DNA of 64,000 nucleotides from Aspidiotus rigidus (GCA_035079385.1 JAVHKY010000056.1:5022001-5086000), one strand, 5' to 3'. Shown: positions 43,550 through 55,905, numbered from the stretch's first letter. A program made the numbers and translations. Notes: generated by a model not told the origin, from the letters alone.

Positions 43550-45066
43550 GTAAGGTACCACCTTGACGCGGTGGGGGGCCTACGTGGTGTGTTGTCTGTT
43601 CTCTGATGGTGGTGTGCTTTGGGCTGTGGCTTTACTGGGCGTTGGCGAGTTTGTGGATGGGGTGACAGGCGAGTGTGCGGCACAGATTTGAATGTGTGGG
43701 ATGATGAATGAATGAAGAGGTCCGGTTCCGGTGCTATTGACTGGGCTGACCCCCCCGGCCTGTGCGTCACCTGGAATTGAGGGGTTCATTGGCAGAACAG
43801 GCTGACCGCATGGGCTGCTGCATGAACTCTGTCTCGCGCGAGTAATTGCGGTCTGGGTGTGCTGACCGGGCTGACCACCTGGGATGCGCTGCTAGGCCTA
43901 TAAACTAGGATAGCGTCTTGTGCCGGGTGGGTGCGCATTGGCTCTGCTATGGTGGGTGCCTTTTGTGGTGCTTGACTGAGCTGAGTTGTCTTGTACCCTT
44001 GTGAATGCTGGGGTACTGGACTTGAGTGTTGAATGTGAGGATAGTGAGGTGTTGGCTGCGAGTGTTTCACTTTCTGTCTGCATCTGGTCGGCGTTTGGTG
44101 AGGTTGTGGTTTGATTGTGGGTTGCTGTTGAGGTGCGGGTGGGGCGCTGCAACTAAGAGTACTAGGAGAAGGATACTCCAAGGCCAACTAAACTGTAGGG
44201 AAGGAAACCCTATAATTTTTTAAAAAACCACCTGTCTCCTTGCAGGCTAGGACACGAGCTCAGAGGATAAGGGAAGGACAACCCCGACAGAAAACCGTCA
44301 ACTGGTGTAGGCAGTCACACCTGCATCCGGATTATCTTCATGTATGGGGTTATGTACTGTCTGGTGGCCCTCACGTCCTTTATGAATGGGGTTACGTACT
44401 GCTTTCATAGCCTTCACGTCCTATTTATATGGGGTTACGTATCGCCATCTGGACCTTCACATTCCATACCACTCTATTTGCCTGACCCTGGTGGAGTTTC
44501 TTCCAGTGATCAGGTAGGAGATGGAAAACTGACAATGAAAACCCGGTCATAGCCGTGAGGTGTGTGCCTTTTCCTGCGAGGACCAAGCAGCTCGCGGGGG
44601 AAGTATGGTTCTGCAAGATGATCTGGGAAGGCGGAAAGCAGCTTCCTAGATGACACCTAACACTGCACATGATTTCAGATGATAATGGATGAATCTAAGG
44701 AACTTGGTGCCAAATCGGATGTGGCAAACTGGCTCCTCACGCTGATGCGCTCAGGCGGCGAGACGGGGGGTATTGTCCCCAAATCAAAGTGACCTACTAT
44801 ATTGTGTTATGTGGCGGTGTTGTTGTTGTGTGTGTTCTTATGTTTTTGTGCGTACCAGGGGGGGGGGGTACTGCAGCTTGGCGGTTGCCAGAGCAACTTG
44901 GCAGATGCAAAGTAGAAAAGGGGGTTCGCATAGGAGATTCCTCCTTCACTGAAGTTATACCCAAAAGCGTCGATTCCGGTGTTTGAGGAAACAATATTAA
45001 ATGCATACGCAGCCTGCACCTACTTCACTATGGAGGACGGGCGGTGTATTACAAATGTAACACAAA
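43550..45066 (+). mobile_element. GC-richer retroelement remnant with (ATT)n tail
   Basis: The interval is clearly less AT-rich than its surroundings, starts after a small (ATT)n and ends in a long (TTA)n tail, the signature of a non-LTR retroelement or a SINE-like derivative running left to right. 43560-44190 is G/T-rich on plus. The minus strand therefore gives a Pro/Gln/Ser-rich frame (43786-44187) that I take as compositional. 44220-44330 contains CACCTGTCTCCTTGCAGGCT and CAACCCCGACAG, resembling LINE leader text. No RT motif is present, so it is either an internally deleted LINE or non-autonomous. Confidence 0.5.
44340..44470 (+). repeat. Three tandem copies of a ~51-bp unit
   Basis: ATGGGGTTATGTACTG, ATGGGGTTACGTACTG and ATGGGGTTACGTATCG at about 44343, 44393 and 44440 start units that continue with CCTCACGTCCTTTATGA-like text. 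Units diverge from each other. They lie inside the retroelement remnant. Confidence 0.7.
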
Positions 45067-45070
45067 CGCG

Positions 45071-45169
<99 letters not shown>

Positions 45170-45179
45170 GTTATTCTTC

Positions 45180-45213
<34 letters not shown>

Positions 45214-45232
45214 GATTATTATAATAATATAT
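45067..45232 (+). repeat. (ATT)n tract, likely retroelement tail
   Basis: About 165 bp of ATT trinucleotides with a brief GTTATTCTTC interruption. It follows directly on the GC-richer element, consistent with a templated tail later expanded as a microsatellite. Confidence 0.95.
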
Positions 45233-45999
45233 TTTTGTCCGTGGAACTCTTTCTAAACTACTCGATGAATTTTTTTGTAACTTGGCCGTATTGTAGCATT
45301 ATATCTGAAGATGTGCACCTGTAATTTTTTCGAGGTTCAGATGAGTAGTTCTCGAGAAATTTTCATTTTTGTGAAAGAATCCTCACTATTACAAGTAGCG
45401 GGTTTTCCTATCCTTTTTGTTATCAATATTCATACAAGTATTGTGATGAAGAACCTTCTATTTAACGGGTTCATTCTTGACGAAGGGTTCATCGAATTTC
45501 TTTCATTTAAATTGTCAGGAGCCCATTCTTTCATTGAGAAACCCGATTTTCAAAATCTTGCGGTAAAGAATAATAGTCGAAGTCTATGAACACCCGCCGC
45601 ACTCAATGGTCCCACTTCAGAATCGTCTAAAACAAAAATTAATTCGTTCCGTGCTATCACATACGCTCGAAGTATTCAACTTGTCTTCAAAAATCGGGCG
45701 CCCGTCTTTTAATTATCGTTTAGAATGTAGAAACCGGAAGCGAGTGTACGCTATCTTGCATAACTAGATCATTAGAAGGCACCCAGCAATAATTCCGCTG
45801 GCGCGCTGATTTGTTTACAAAAACGATGACGACGAAAAAAAAATTTTATCCTACTATGTACATAATATTGAAATTTTGCGTCATATTTTCTAATCGACGC
45901 ATCATAATAAAAACAAAATTCATGATATTATTTCGTCACAGCCTCATTTTTACTAATTAATCTACATTGTCGTTACTTCCAGATATTTTTGCGAACGCT
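45233..45999. other. Noncoding stretch
   Basis: No gene recognised. Confidence 0.45.
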
Positions 46000-46011
46000 A
46001 TCTGAAGCTAT
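46000..46011 (+). repeat. Target site duplication of LINE copy B, left
   Basis: ATCTGAAGCTAT, identical to 50237-50248 just after the (TAA)n tail. Confidence 0.9.
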
Positions 46012-46196
46012 GGAGTTCGCTTATCGCTGTGATACGGATTAGACGTGGTTAGTGTAGCGAAGAGTATTATCGACGTGTTTCATTATCGTGTTTCATTATT
46101 GTGTTAATATCATCAGTGAAACCGGTAACAACGAGAAAAGGTAATTGATTGGTACGTTTGGTACGTTTAACCAGCTCCAAAATAAGTAAAATTGCT

Positions 46197-47082
46197 ATGG
46201 ACGAAAAATTCAAAGCCGAGTGGAAAACCTTGTTGAGGGATATCAGTAAAATGAAGCAAACTGGAAACCATACGAAAGAATTGGTAACATCCCTTACAAA
46301 CAGAGTAGAAAAACTCGAACAAGAAAATCTGGAGGTCACGAACCAAATTAGAGCTATCTGGGAAGAGAACGATTATATCTACACGAGAAAATCGAGGACA
46401 TGGAACGATACAGTAGGATAAACAACGCTGTCATACGTACATGGATTCCCGGAAGAGGCAAATGAAAATCTACGCAGTAAAATACGAGAGCTCGGTAAAC
46501 ACCTAGGAGTCGAATTAAATGACGGAGACATATGCACCACACACAGAATGCCAACGAAGAATCGGGCATCGGCAATAATTGTGAGATTCAATGATCGCGA
46601 CCAAAAAAAATGAAACGATAAGTAATTCGAGGAAAAGAAAACTCACTGGAGAAAAAATAGGAATAGCAACGAAAGATCCAATAATTGTAGGTGTCCACCT
46701 AACAACGCACTCCGCAGGACTACTCCGCAAGGCAAAGGAATTGGTTGCCCAACATAGATTATCCTTCGCATGGTCGAACTTGAAATGCCGAGGAAGAGGA
46801 GAGTAAACCAATAGTCATTACCTCGAATATCCAACTCCAAAAATATATCGATGCAGAAGAGATACCAATAACCTCCGTAGAAATCGAACCGGAGAAAGAA
46901 GAAAATACTCAACCAGTAATTCAAACAAAGGAAGGTCAAGCCAGGAAGACAGCCACGAAAACAGTTCGAAACCGAAACCAAACCACTCTACCCCAATTTA
47001 CGTACGTAAAAAATCAATATGCAAACAACAGAAGCAATCGATCGTCGCCGGGGTACATCAGATCGCAAACAAAATAATACGG
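46197..47082 (+). pseudogene. LINE copy B ORF1 (coiled coil, RRM, C-terminal domain)
   Basis: ATG at 46197 opens MDEKFKAEWKTLLRD, then a Lys/Glu heptad coiled coil (NRVEKLEQENLEVTNQ), then, after a frame change, DMERYSRINNAV and GFPEEANENLRSKIRELGKH with GDICTTHRM, the RRM-like part. After another frame change (A-run near 46602) comes HLTTHSAGLLRKAKELV and FAWSNLKCRG, the C-terminal RNA-binding part, followed by a basic tail to a stop about 47080. At least three frame changes. ORF1p would coat LINE RNA; this one cannot be made intact. Confidence 0.75.
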
Positions 47083-47160
47083 CAAGCGTAAGCCGAACTC
47101 AGCTCGTCCAGTCCAGTCTGGTCAGCTTGGATGGGATAGACCAAGCCCCAATGCGTGCTA

Positions 47161-50096
47161 CTCGCAAAAGGTACTGATAAAGTCCAAATTTAAGCCTAAT
47201 TCTAACGTTAACAAAATATCTAGTAACAAAACATTCAATAATAACAAAAAACGAAATACGATCAAAATAGCGAGCTTGAATGTAAAAACATTGAAAAGTT
47301 CGGAAAAATCGACAGAACTCGAGAGGGCTTTCGAAAACTGCGGTATAGCAATATTAGGTATCTCTGAAGTGAGGAGGGGTGCGGACCAAATATTAGAAAC
47401 CAAAAGTGGGAACCTTCTTTGTCATATAGGAAATGATATAGGGCAAAGGGGGATGGGATTTATGATAAACAAAAAATGGAAAAATAAATTAAAGGAATTT
47501 AAAGGTATATCGGATAGAGTCGCGGTAGCAAAATTCAGTTTAACCAAAAACAACCTCCTCCATCTCATACAAGTATACTCACCAACCCTAGAGGCAGACG
47601 ACGAAGAAATCGAAACTTTTTACGAACAAATCACTGAAATCTTAAAACTATACTAAAATAAACGATAGAAACCAAGTAATAATAATGGGAGATTTCAATA
47701 GTCAAATTGGACAAAGAAAAATCGAGGAAAAGAAAATATTAGGGCCTTACAATTACGGAAAGAGAAACAATAGAGGAGAAAGGTTGATAAGATTTTGCTT
47801 CGAGAATAATATGAGAATTTTTAATACCGGTAGCCTATTTAAAAAAAGGAGTAGAAAGAGATGTACTTGGATATCCCCAAACCTACAACACAAAACCCTA
47901 ATAGACTACACGCTAGTACCAACGAATACTAAAACAATAACAAACTTCGATGTCGTCACCAACTCCACCTTTCAAACTGACTAGATGCGAGATAAATACT
48001 GAAAAACGAAGGTACGTACAAAACAGAAACACTGGGACTATTAAAAAAGAAAATGCTGGAGAATATAAAGACCTAATTACCGAACTAATTGTGAAAAGTG
48101 AATATGAAGCAATTGAAGATGTATATGAGATGCGCGAAACCCTGGCAAACATTATCAGGGAGGCAACTGTTTCAGTGAAAAATGGCGAGAGAGAAAAGAC
48201 CGGAGACGGGGAACAAGACACAGAATGTGGGCGGAACAAACTCCCAAAATATATTACTGAACTGATTAGAAAAAGGGAAAAGCTAAAAAATAGGAGAGCA
48301 AAAACTGTAAGAGAAAAAATTGAATTCAATCAGCTGTGCAAAACTAGTGAGAAGGGAAATTAGAGCACACCGCGAAAAAATTATAAACGAATATATTGAA
48401 GATATCTTAGATACAACGCTAAGTACAAAAAATATTAGAAAATTTATGATGCTAGGAAAGAAGTGGCTCCCTTATCTAATAGACGAGCGTGGTAAAAAAC
48501 AGTACGATAGAGACAAAGTGAATGAAATAGCAGCAAACTTTTACAAGTCCCTCTACAAAGATGACACAAAAACAACTGGAAAAATAGTAGGTGAGAGGAC
48601 TGAGCCCGAACCCGAAATACTAAGAATAGAAACAAAAAATGTAATTAAAGGCCTCAAAAACGAGAAAGCAGCGGGACCTGACGGAATAACAAGCGAACGA
48701 ATTAATATGGGGGGGAGAAAAAATTGAAGAATTTAACCAAATTGTTCAACAGAGTAATGGAAACCGGCAAGGTTTCCAAGTCGTGGAAAGAACCTAACAT
48801 AATAATACTGCATAAAAAGGGAGACGAAGGGAAAAATTGAAAATTATAGACCTCTTAAGTATTAGCTCAACAAATTCAAAATATTTGCCAAAATCCTAAA
48901 AAATAGAATAAAATGCTCACTAGAGGGGGAACAACCCATTGAACAGGCGGGTTTCAGAAGCGGGTACTCTACCATAGATAATCTACACACCTTAGGTCTT
49001 TAATACAAAAATGCAACGAATATGGGAAAGAATTACATGTGGGGTTTGTAGATTTCAAAAAAGCTTTTGACAGCGTAAAGCACGAGGCTCTATTGAGAGC
49101 ATTACAGAAATAGGGAACCCCCCTGCATAGGTAGCAATAATCGAAGAGTTATACTCAGAATTAGAAGCAAGGATATTGACCGAAAAACCAGGCCCACCCT
49201 TCAGAACAAATAAGGGTGTAAAACAAGGAGATCCCCTATCCTCTGTTCTTTTTAATGCCGCCCTTGAAGAAGTTTTTAGAAATCTAGAATGGGAAAATAT
49301 GGGTATAAATATTAACGGTAGAATGCTCAACAAACAACGATTTGCAGATGATATTGTGCTAATAGCAGAAAATCAATCCATCCTTATAAGAATGATAAAC
49401 GAACTAAATGAAGAAAATGAAAAAGTGGGTCTGAAAATAAACTACGAAAAAACATTCATTATGAGTAACAGGGAAAATGTAGAAAAAACTGTAAAAATAG
49501 AACGAAACAGAATACAAATAGTCGAAGAAACAATATATCTAGGCCAAAAAATTAATATGATTGACAGATTAAAAATAGAATTAAACAACAGAATAGCAAA
49601 AATGTGGGGAAAATTCTGGTCCATGAAAAATATAATGAAGGGTCCCTTCAAAAACTATCAAAAAGCAAAAATAGTAAATGCATGCATTCTACCTACTCTA
49701 ACCAACGGTTCGGAAACGTGGGCATTAACAGAGAAAGACTGGAACAAAATCGTAGTGACCCAGAACTCAATGGAGAGATCTATACTAAATATTAAATAGA
49801 AAGACAGAATAAGGGTAAATGGGACAAGAAACAAGCTAAGAAACATTATAAACTTTAAAACATCAGTAAAAAGGAAAAAGTGGGACTGGGCAGGGCATAT
49901 AGCGGGGATGAAAGAGGATAGATGGTCAAGAAGGGTAACTGAATGGTACGCACACGGAAAACGAAAACCTGGAAAACAAAAGACAAGATGGGAGGACGAC
50001 ATCGAAAAAATATTACGAAATAATAGGCTTTACCACCGAGTAGCACAGGAGCGCTTGGAGTGGCGGCGCCTGAGGGAGGCCTACGCTCTATCGTAG
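47161..50096 (+). pseudogene. LINE copy B ORF2: AP endonuclease and reverse transcriptase
   Basis: Endonuclease: ASLNVKTLKS, ILGISEVRR with catalytic Glu, IQVYSPT, then after a stop at 47654-47656 MGDFNSQIG (Asp-x-Asn), RCTWISPN and LIDYTLV. RT: EKAAGPDGITSE (about 48660), VGFVDFKKAFDSVKHEAL with the motif A Asp (about 49036-49089), GVKQGDPLSSVLFNAALEE (49220), FADD at about 49340 (motif C), then the thumb (NNRIAKMWGKFWSM), LPTLTNGSETWAL and a C-terminal helical region ending EWRRLREAYAL before the stop. Breaks occur at about 47656, 47984, 48363, 48727, 48837, 49110 and 49798, so it is dead despite being full length. Confidence 0.85.
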
Positions 50097-50189
50097 GGCT
50101 GTACATATCGCATTACAATATATTAGATCATATTTTTACGTTTTATAATATATTAGATCCTATGTATACGGTACTTGTACAAAAATAGC

Positions 50190-50236
<47 letters not shown>
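50190..50236 (+). repeat. (TAA)n tail of LINE copy B
   Basis: TAA trinucleotides ending directly at the right target duplication. Confidence 0.93.
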
Positions 50237-50238
<2 letters not shown>

Positions 50239-50248
50239 CTGAAGCTAT
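50237..50248 (+). repeat. Target site duplication of LINE copy B, right
   Basis: ATCTGAAGCTAT, matching 46000-46011 exactly. Confidence 0.9.
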
Positions 50249-52261
50249 ATCGCGCAGTGCTTAATATAAGAATATAAGTAGGCCTTTTCTTCATTTTTTT
50301 AACGGAATCAAGACTAAATGTTTCTTTCAAGCACATCAAATGTTATATATAGAGTACTTGAAGAGTGTAGAAAGATATCAAAGAAAGGCCAGCTCGAGGC
50401 GCGAGTTCAACAGTATTATATTTTATAATTTATAGTAGTACACGTCATTAACGGAGCAGTGAAAACTTGAAAAGGCAAAAACAATTTCTCGCTTTTTGGA
50501 AAAATTCAATTTCTTTGAAAAGACATAATTTCCTGAAACGACTATCCACGCTACACGCAGTAAATACTCGTGCGTGGCCTAAAGACAAATCTATTGTTTT
50601 TCATCATCTGACGCTTTTTACAGTAGTATACCATTGTGCATCAGCTTCGAGATATAAGTTTTTGATTCTCTTACGCTACTCTTTTCAAAAAGTTACGTGA
50701 GTTTAAATTTTACGGATTGGCCTTCCTAAAACGCCGACTTAAGTATTCGTCGCTCACAATATGGCACAGTGGCATCATCATCAACACTAAAATTCTACTT
50801 GACTTTGATTTTATCGCCTTTGGACAACAACCACAATCCCTTCGTATTCTTTCTTTCTTTTTTTATCTCCTCAAGGAATCGAAGCCAAAAATAATGATGT
50901 AGCAAAATTGTGACGAAAAAAGAAGCTTTTCAACGTCCTGATTAACCGTGATGTGGATTGCTACAAAGAAAGTTCGACTATCTTTCTTCTTTTTTTCCAA
51001 CCTCGCCATCGCTCTTTACTTTTGAGATTCGACTCTCTATCTTCCATTTTTTGACTAAACAACAAATATAAGTCGTATTATTTTCTACCTTGCTTCGTGA
51101 GTATACGCGTGCGGCAGCATATTTTTTCATATTGTACGCTTCAGAATCTATCCTGACAGCACTTCACTTACCTACAAACAAACAGAAATACACAAAAATT
51201 TAACGTTATTTGTACAAGCGTATACCCACAAACACACACACATTCACGTCTATGATGAACGTGTAAGAAAATCTTTAAGTAAAACTAAAATACATGAATA
51301 ATACATCAATAAACGAGAAAATTGAAGACACTTTTTTTTTTTTCTTCCTCCTTCTTCTTCTTCTTCTTCCTTTTACACAACACGTTGTACAAATATTGTA
51401 CAGTAAATATACAGGACAGGGCGAACGCGTCTCTCACTAACAAATGTATAAATGCATTTTCCACAATCGTGATTCTTTTGAGACGGAGGGTAAACACACT
51501 GGATATTCTTAAAATCGCGTATATTTTACTATTTGTCTTTTAATTCTATAATTTTAGCGTTGACTTGTTTGGAATTATTAAATTATTCTAGGTCAGATAA
51601 AGAGCACACACCATGGTACAGAATATTGAAACGAAATATGGTGTAATTTAATTCAACAGGTCCAGACTGAGACTTCAAAATTTGCGAACAAGGAAAGGAT
51701 TGAAAATGTGCGTACTTTTGCACTTTACAAAGAAAATGGTACAGCGGTATAAGTCTCGTCAGTTCGAAGGTATTATTTTTCTAGAAAGGGATGCAAAGAG
51801 AGCAGTAATTAAAGTAATGGATTTCGAAATACGATGGATCAAGGATTATCGTTAATTGTACGATTATTTTTTAAAGCACTCACAATCAGTAGCGATAGTA
51901 AGAGTGCCAGACTATTCCAAATCGTAATAACTGACAATGAAATTTTCTCAGCGGTATTTATGATGACCCAGCTTCCAAATGAGAAAATAGGAAATACTCG
52001 AGTTTCTAAGAAACACAGTGGACTAACCGAAGTGCGTTTAATTGTATTATTGTATTGTTTTTTTGGACGAACGCAAGAATACTCAAAGCCCGAAGGAATT
52101 ACACTGAACCAGTTAACCTGACCGTAAACACATGAAATAGATTCGATAAACTGTTTTAGAAATTATAGTAACGCTATATCGTGTGCTTATGAAAGAAATG
52201 CAACAGCCCTATTCAATTTTTGACCGCTGAGTGTGCACTGTGCACACTATCGTAGTGTACG

Positions 52262-52263
<2 letters not shown>
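50249..52263. other. Noncoding stretch, no gene recognised
   Basis: Pyrimidine-rich run at 51331-51375 (TTC repeats). Plus frame 51834-52121 lacks any domain. Confidence 0.45.

Positions 52264-52335
<72 letters not shown>
52264..52335 (+). repeat. (CA)n microsatellite
   Basis: About 72 bp of uninterrupted CA. Confidence 0.98.
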
Positions 52336-52338
<3 letters not shown>

Positions 52339-52781
52339 GTCGTACCCACGTACACCAATTTCAAATTCGAGAGCCGTTTTATACAAAGTAGATGAATTTT
52401 AATAGGTTCACCAATTCTGTATAGTATTACTAGTCTCCGTCGTCGTCGTTGTCATCGCATATTCATATCATTCATTTTACTTTCATCTAATTAATATAAT
52501 ATTATACCTAGACTACATTTCGGTGCTTCTCAAACGACAAATATAAGTATTTCTGGCTTAATTACCAAGTTGGACGATCGTAAATAATCAAAGCCGGTAT
52601 ATTGCGGTAATATTTTAATTTAGTTCGACGTCGCGGAATGTAGGAGTGAAAGATAGAGTATTTTTAGATTTCTTTTGATCTGAGAGTACCTTCCCCAACG
52701 TTTTGCCTAATATTTTTTCTTTGAACGCATAACGACAGGCCACAACCCACATTATTTCTCAATCTATCTTTTTCTGACTCG
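52336..52781. other. Noncoding stretch
   Basis: A CGTCGTCGT run at about 52439-52449; otherwise nothing recognised. Confidence 0.45.
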
Positions 52782-53057
52782 TTACACCTGTTTGATATCA
52801 GTACATGCAGCTATAACTCTGCTCAACTTGTCGGAGCAGCCGATAGCATTCTTATTATTCACCAGTAGCGAATATTCGATGAAATCTTGCTTTTTTTTGG
52901 CATTGTTTTCCGCATACTGCCTCTTGACTGATTTTGGTGTTTCAAGTTCCTTCAACGATGCTTCTAAAATACGCTCGTCCAAATTTCTGTTTACGACCGT
53001 AGAACGGTTCTTCAGTAGACTAATCGTGATAATCATTATGCTCTTTAGTAATAGCAT
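52782..53057 (-). CDS. Candidate small secreted-protein exon, unknown
   Basis: The minus frame is open from 53222, but the Met at 53057 starts a hydrophobic stretch (MLLLKSIMIITISLL) typical of a signal peptide. A polar, charged chain follows with Leu-Lys-Glu-Leu and a dibasic Lys-Arg-Gln-Tyr, and the end is IGCSDKLSRVIAACTDI with two Cys. Total 91 residues to a TAA. Base composition is more balanced than the flanks. A CAG|GTGTAA near the end could alternatively be a 5' splice site, making this an internal exon. No family recognised. A short secreted peptide precursor is one possibility, but this is inference. Confidence 0.35.
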   Translation of the reverse strand: MLLLKSIMIITISLLKNRSTVVNRNLDERILEASLKELETPKSVKRQYAENNAKKKQDFIEYSLLVNNKNAIGCSDKLSRVIAACTDIKQV

Positions 53058-53222
53058 TACGTGACGACAGAAATAAGTACCTATCAATGTAGAAATACAT
53101 CGCATTGAAACGAGAGCAAAACATATAAGAATATTTGAAAAATTGTTGTACTCGTACCTAAAATACTTGACGAGATCGGGACCTTTTATAGCGTCATTTT
53201 TACAAACATGATGGACTGACAT

Positions 53223-55365
53223 ATTCTTTCGTATCGTCCTTGCGCGTAGGTCTACACCAATTTCTCTTATTTATTTATTTTTTTATTTTTATCTTTTTTT
53301 CTTTCTTCAGAATATCTTGTTTTTCTTCAAATATACTAATTAATTTCTCCATCGCCCATGTACAAGGCTACCTCGGGTGTTTTTAAACAAATACGGTTAG
53401 AAATGTTTTACGTTTCGAGTAGTTCATTAATGATACAACTGAATGAAATTACCAATAATGAAATGATACGGAGGAAGCTAGCGGTTCTCAAAATGAGATG
53501 TGGGAGAGATAACAGGAAGAACGACTATGAGTAAGATATCTACTCTAAAATAGCGAAGTTTTCATCGATTTTTCATTTACCTAGTATACTTATATTTTTC
53601 ATTTCCATCTTTTTATCCAATAATTCTTAAATATTATTTACACTAGAGAATCATTTTATTACAGGACATAACTGTTCAGAATTCAAAATACAATCTCTGA
53701 CGTCATATCTAAAAGGGTGCACACTAATACTCATGTCGACTGATCACCCCTTCCACTATTACTCACACAAGCTACTCACTTCTCAATACCAAAATTACCC
53801 CTTCACACATTCAAAAAGGGAAATAACTTGGTAGGCAAACGGAAAAGTTAATAACATTTCTTAACCACAGACTCCAGAGCGAGTACGACGAAATTTAAAA
53901 GCGTTTTTTCACCGTGGTGATAAACACACATAAGTTGACATAACTGCAGGCCAATTTCACAAGGAAATTAATCAGAATACTAGCCAGAAATAACTTAACG
54001 TTGTGAATTTTTTCTTATTTTTTCGAAGTACATAATGAGAGGGGAATAAGGAATAACGAGATACCAAGTACTAAAAATACAAAAGCAAGCTTCGTTCCAT
54101 CATGAACTATTTTAATGCAGAACTAAAGTTTCTGTTGGAGAACAAAAAATGAGCAGCTCGCTGGGAGCTCAATCTTTTCTAAAGTTTTGTCTTCAGAGTA
54201 ACTGCGACAATCGATTACCGAGAATTTAGAAAATTACAAAAAAAAATTCGGAGAATATAGATTTAATAATAAAAAAGTAAGCAACATACGACTTCCCACC
54301 TTTGCTTGCAATTAAGCATTATATGCCACGAAATTAACAATATTTCATCGGAAACAGATACTTTGAAGTTGAAAAAATAGTACATTACTATTATATGTGA
54401 GTAAGGTAAGCGCTTACTCAGCGAGGCAAAAATTGCGATTTGAGCCGGAGGCGAGTAGAGCAATTTGCCAAGTTCGTGAGCGCTCACAATACCCGCATGT
54501 ATTGTATAAGATATTTTTTCTATAAATGATGTTAAAATAAAATTCAATCAACGAATACTGGAACGCCATTGGCTGATTCTTTTTCTTTCACTTTTTTATT
54601 TTTTCTTTCACGCTAATCCTTGTACGTGATTCGCTAATTCGTTTTCCTTTCACACTTCCATAATTTCTTTCACGCTGATCTAGCTGTGGGTAAAATTAAA
54701 TTTTGACAGTATACCCATAGATGCAGCCAAAACGACAGTTCAAAATCATGTATAGAAAAAAATACAGTATGGAACCAATGACGATTTCACCTTAGTAGCG
54801 ACGAAGACGCGTTGCGTATGTGTGTGTCGAGCGGAATCGCTCTATAATATTATTTCTTCCCATTTAGTTTTACAGGGCTGTCTGTATACTTCACATAACG
54901 AAAGAGCATTGAAACCTAATTAAGTTCTCTCCTCCCTTTACTGCTTCATTTAAAGTTCTTTCTTTGTAGTACGTAAAAGTGTACCCGATCTGAATACAAC
55001 TGTGCCTCGGGCACGATAGATACAGTACTACTCAAACGAGAGGAGAAACGAGCCTCAAGGGTATTGCTGTGTTTGTGAGTGTGCGTACGGCAAAGAAAAC
55101 TTCGCAATTTTCAACATGTTGTACCACTACAAAGTGTGTTTTACCAACTTTTTGATAATTTTCAAAGAAAAATTTTGGTTTGTGTCGTGCGAGAGATGAG
55201 TTGCATGCGGTATAAATCTATCATACGGTCAAAGATTGTAATGATTGAGTAACATTACGTATTTGTGTGATAGAAGGAAATGAATGCGCAAAAACTTCTA
55301 CCGCAAAAACAAACGATCGCCTTTGAAAGAGAGACTGGGGCGTATGAGCGTGCACGCACGCCCAA
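53223..55365. other. Noncoding stretch, no gene recognised
   Basis: AT-rich. About 54410-54490 contains AGCGCTTACTCAGCGAGGCA-type text with GAGCCGGAGGCGAG, a style similar to the GAACGAGCGGAGCGAG word in the satellite units, and GTGAGCGCTCAC near 54475. Confidence 0.4.
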
Positions 55366-55780
55366 AGTGGTCCCCGAAAAACCGCACCTCCGGCACCGGT
55401 ATCCACCCTTAGGGCATTGCGTCGGTAGTCCAGAGGGCTCGAATTGAGAGTAGCCTGGCTCCATTTCTCCTGGGGTTCCGTGCGCTGTGCAATGTCCGTT
55501 AATGAGGCCACTACAGGGGTCTACCCTACTGACCGAGGGAGCGCTCAGCACTCAATCTGGAATTCAGATAGTCCTGTACCATGGACGCGCGCGTATCAAC
55601 TCCTCCACCAGAGCTTTCAGTCCACACTGGGAACTCACTAGAAGCTCACCAGCAATGTTTCGAGACTCTGGCTTCTCAGGCGGGGGTTTCTTCCTCCTCT
55701 TCTTCTTCTTGGGTTGTTTTGTGCTTGCCCTTTTTGTTTTTTTTTTTTTTTTTCTTCTGTGGGGCGCTCTATGCACTCAG
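55366..55780. repeat. GC-richer island, probable old interspersed element
   Basis: The only markedly GC-rich stretch in the right third, ending in a T-rich run (55737-55753) on plus, i.e. a poly(A)-like edge on minus. Several frames cross it on both strands without domains. A 3' A-tail on the minus strand would fit a SINE or processed copy, but I could not find tRNA-type A and B boxes. Confidence 0.4.
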
Positions 55781-55854
55781 TAACAAAATAAACCAAACAA
55801 AAATTATTTTTTGAGTTTTTTGGATTCCCAACGTAATAACGGTAGGTACCAACA

Positions 55855-55905
55855 GGCAGCCTGCAGCAGGCGTTAAGAGGTTTACACCCCGTTCTTTTGT
55901 ACAAA
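55855..55905. repeat. Fragment of dispersed repeat family A
   Basis: GAGGTTTACACCCCGTTCTT followed by TTGTACAAAG matches the edge of the repeat at 13160-13205 and, inverted, 27735-27765. Confidence 0.55.

Larger units (their letters stand above)
46012..50236 (+). mobile_element. Full-length APE-type LINE copy B (4225 bp), frame-broken
   Basis: Bounded by a 12-bp duplication, with a 5' UTR from GGAGTTCGC, ORF1 from ATG 46197, ORF2 from about 47161 to the TAG at 50094-50096, a 90-bp 3' UTR and a (TAA)n tail (50190-50236). Since 5' truncation is the rule for LINEs, a copy with a 5' UTR and a clean duplication defines the true 5' end. Several frameshifts and stops break both ORFs. EN and RT blocks resemble RTE/CFDP2-style elements, but ORF1 has a coiled-coil/RRM type layout; clade left open. 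Confidence 0.88.

Noticed and set aside
43194..43566. Plus-strand ORFs rich in Phe/Ile/Tyr/Leu
   Set aside because: Generated by the (TTTA)n and (ATT)n tracts.
43786..44187. Pro/Gln/Ser-rich minus-strand ORF of 133 residues
   Set aside because: Overlaps another frame of similar composition; reflects G/T bias of the plus strand in a retroelement remnant, no domain.
44979..45256. Poly-Leu and poly-Ile ORFs
   Set aside because: Produced by the (ATT)n tract.
55366..55780. tRNA-derived SINE
   Set aside because: GC-rich with a poly(A)-like edge, but I could not find convincing A and B promoter boxes.
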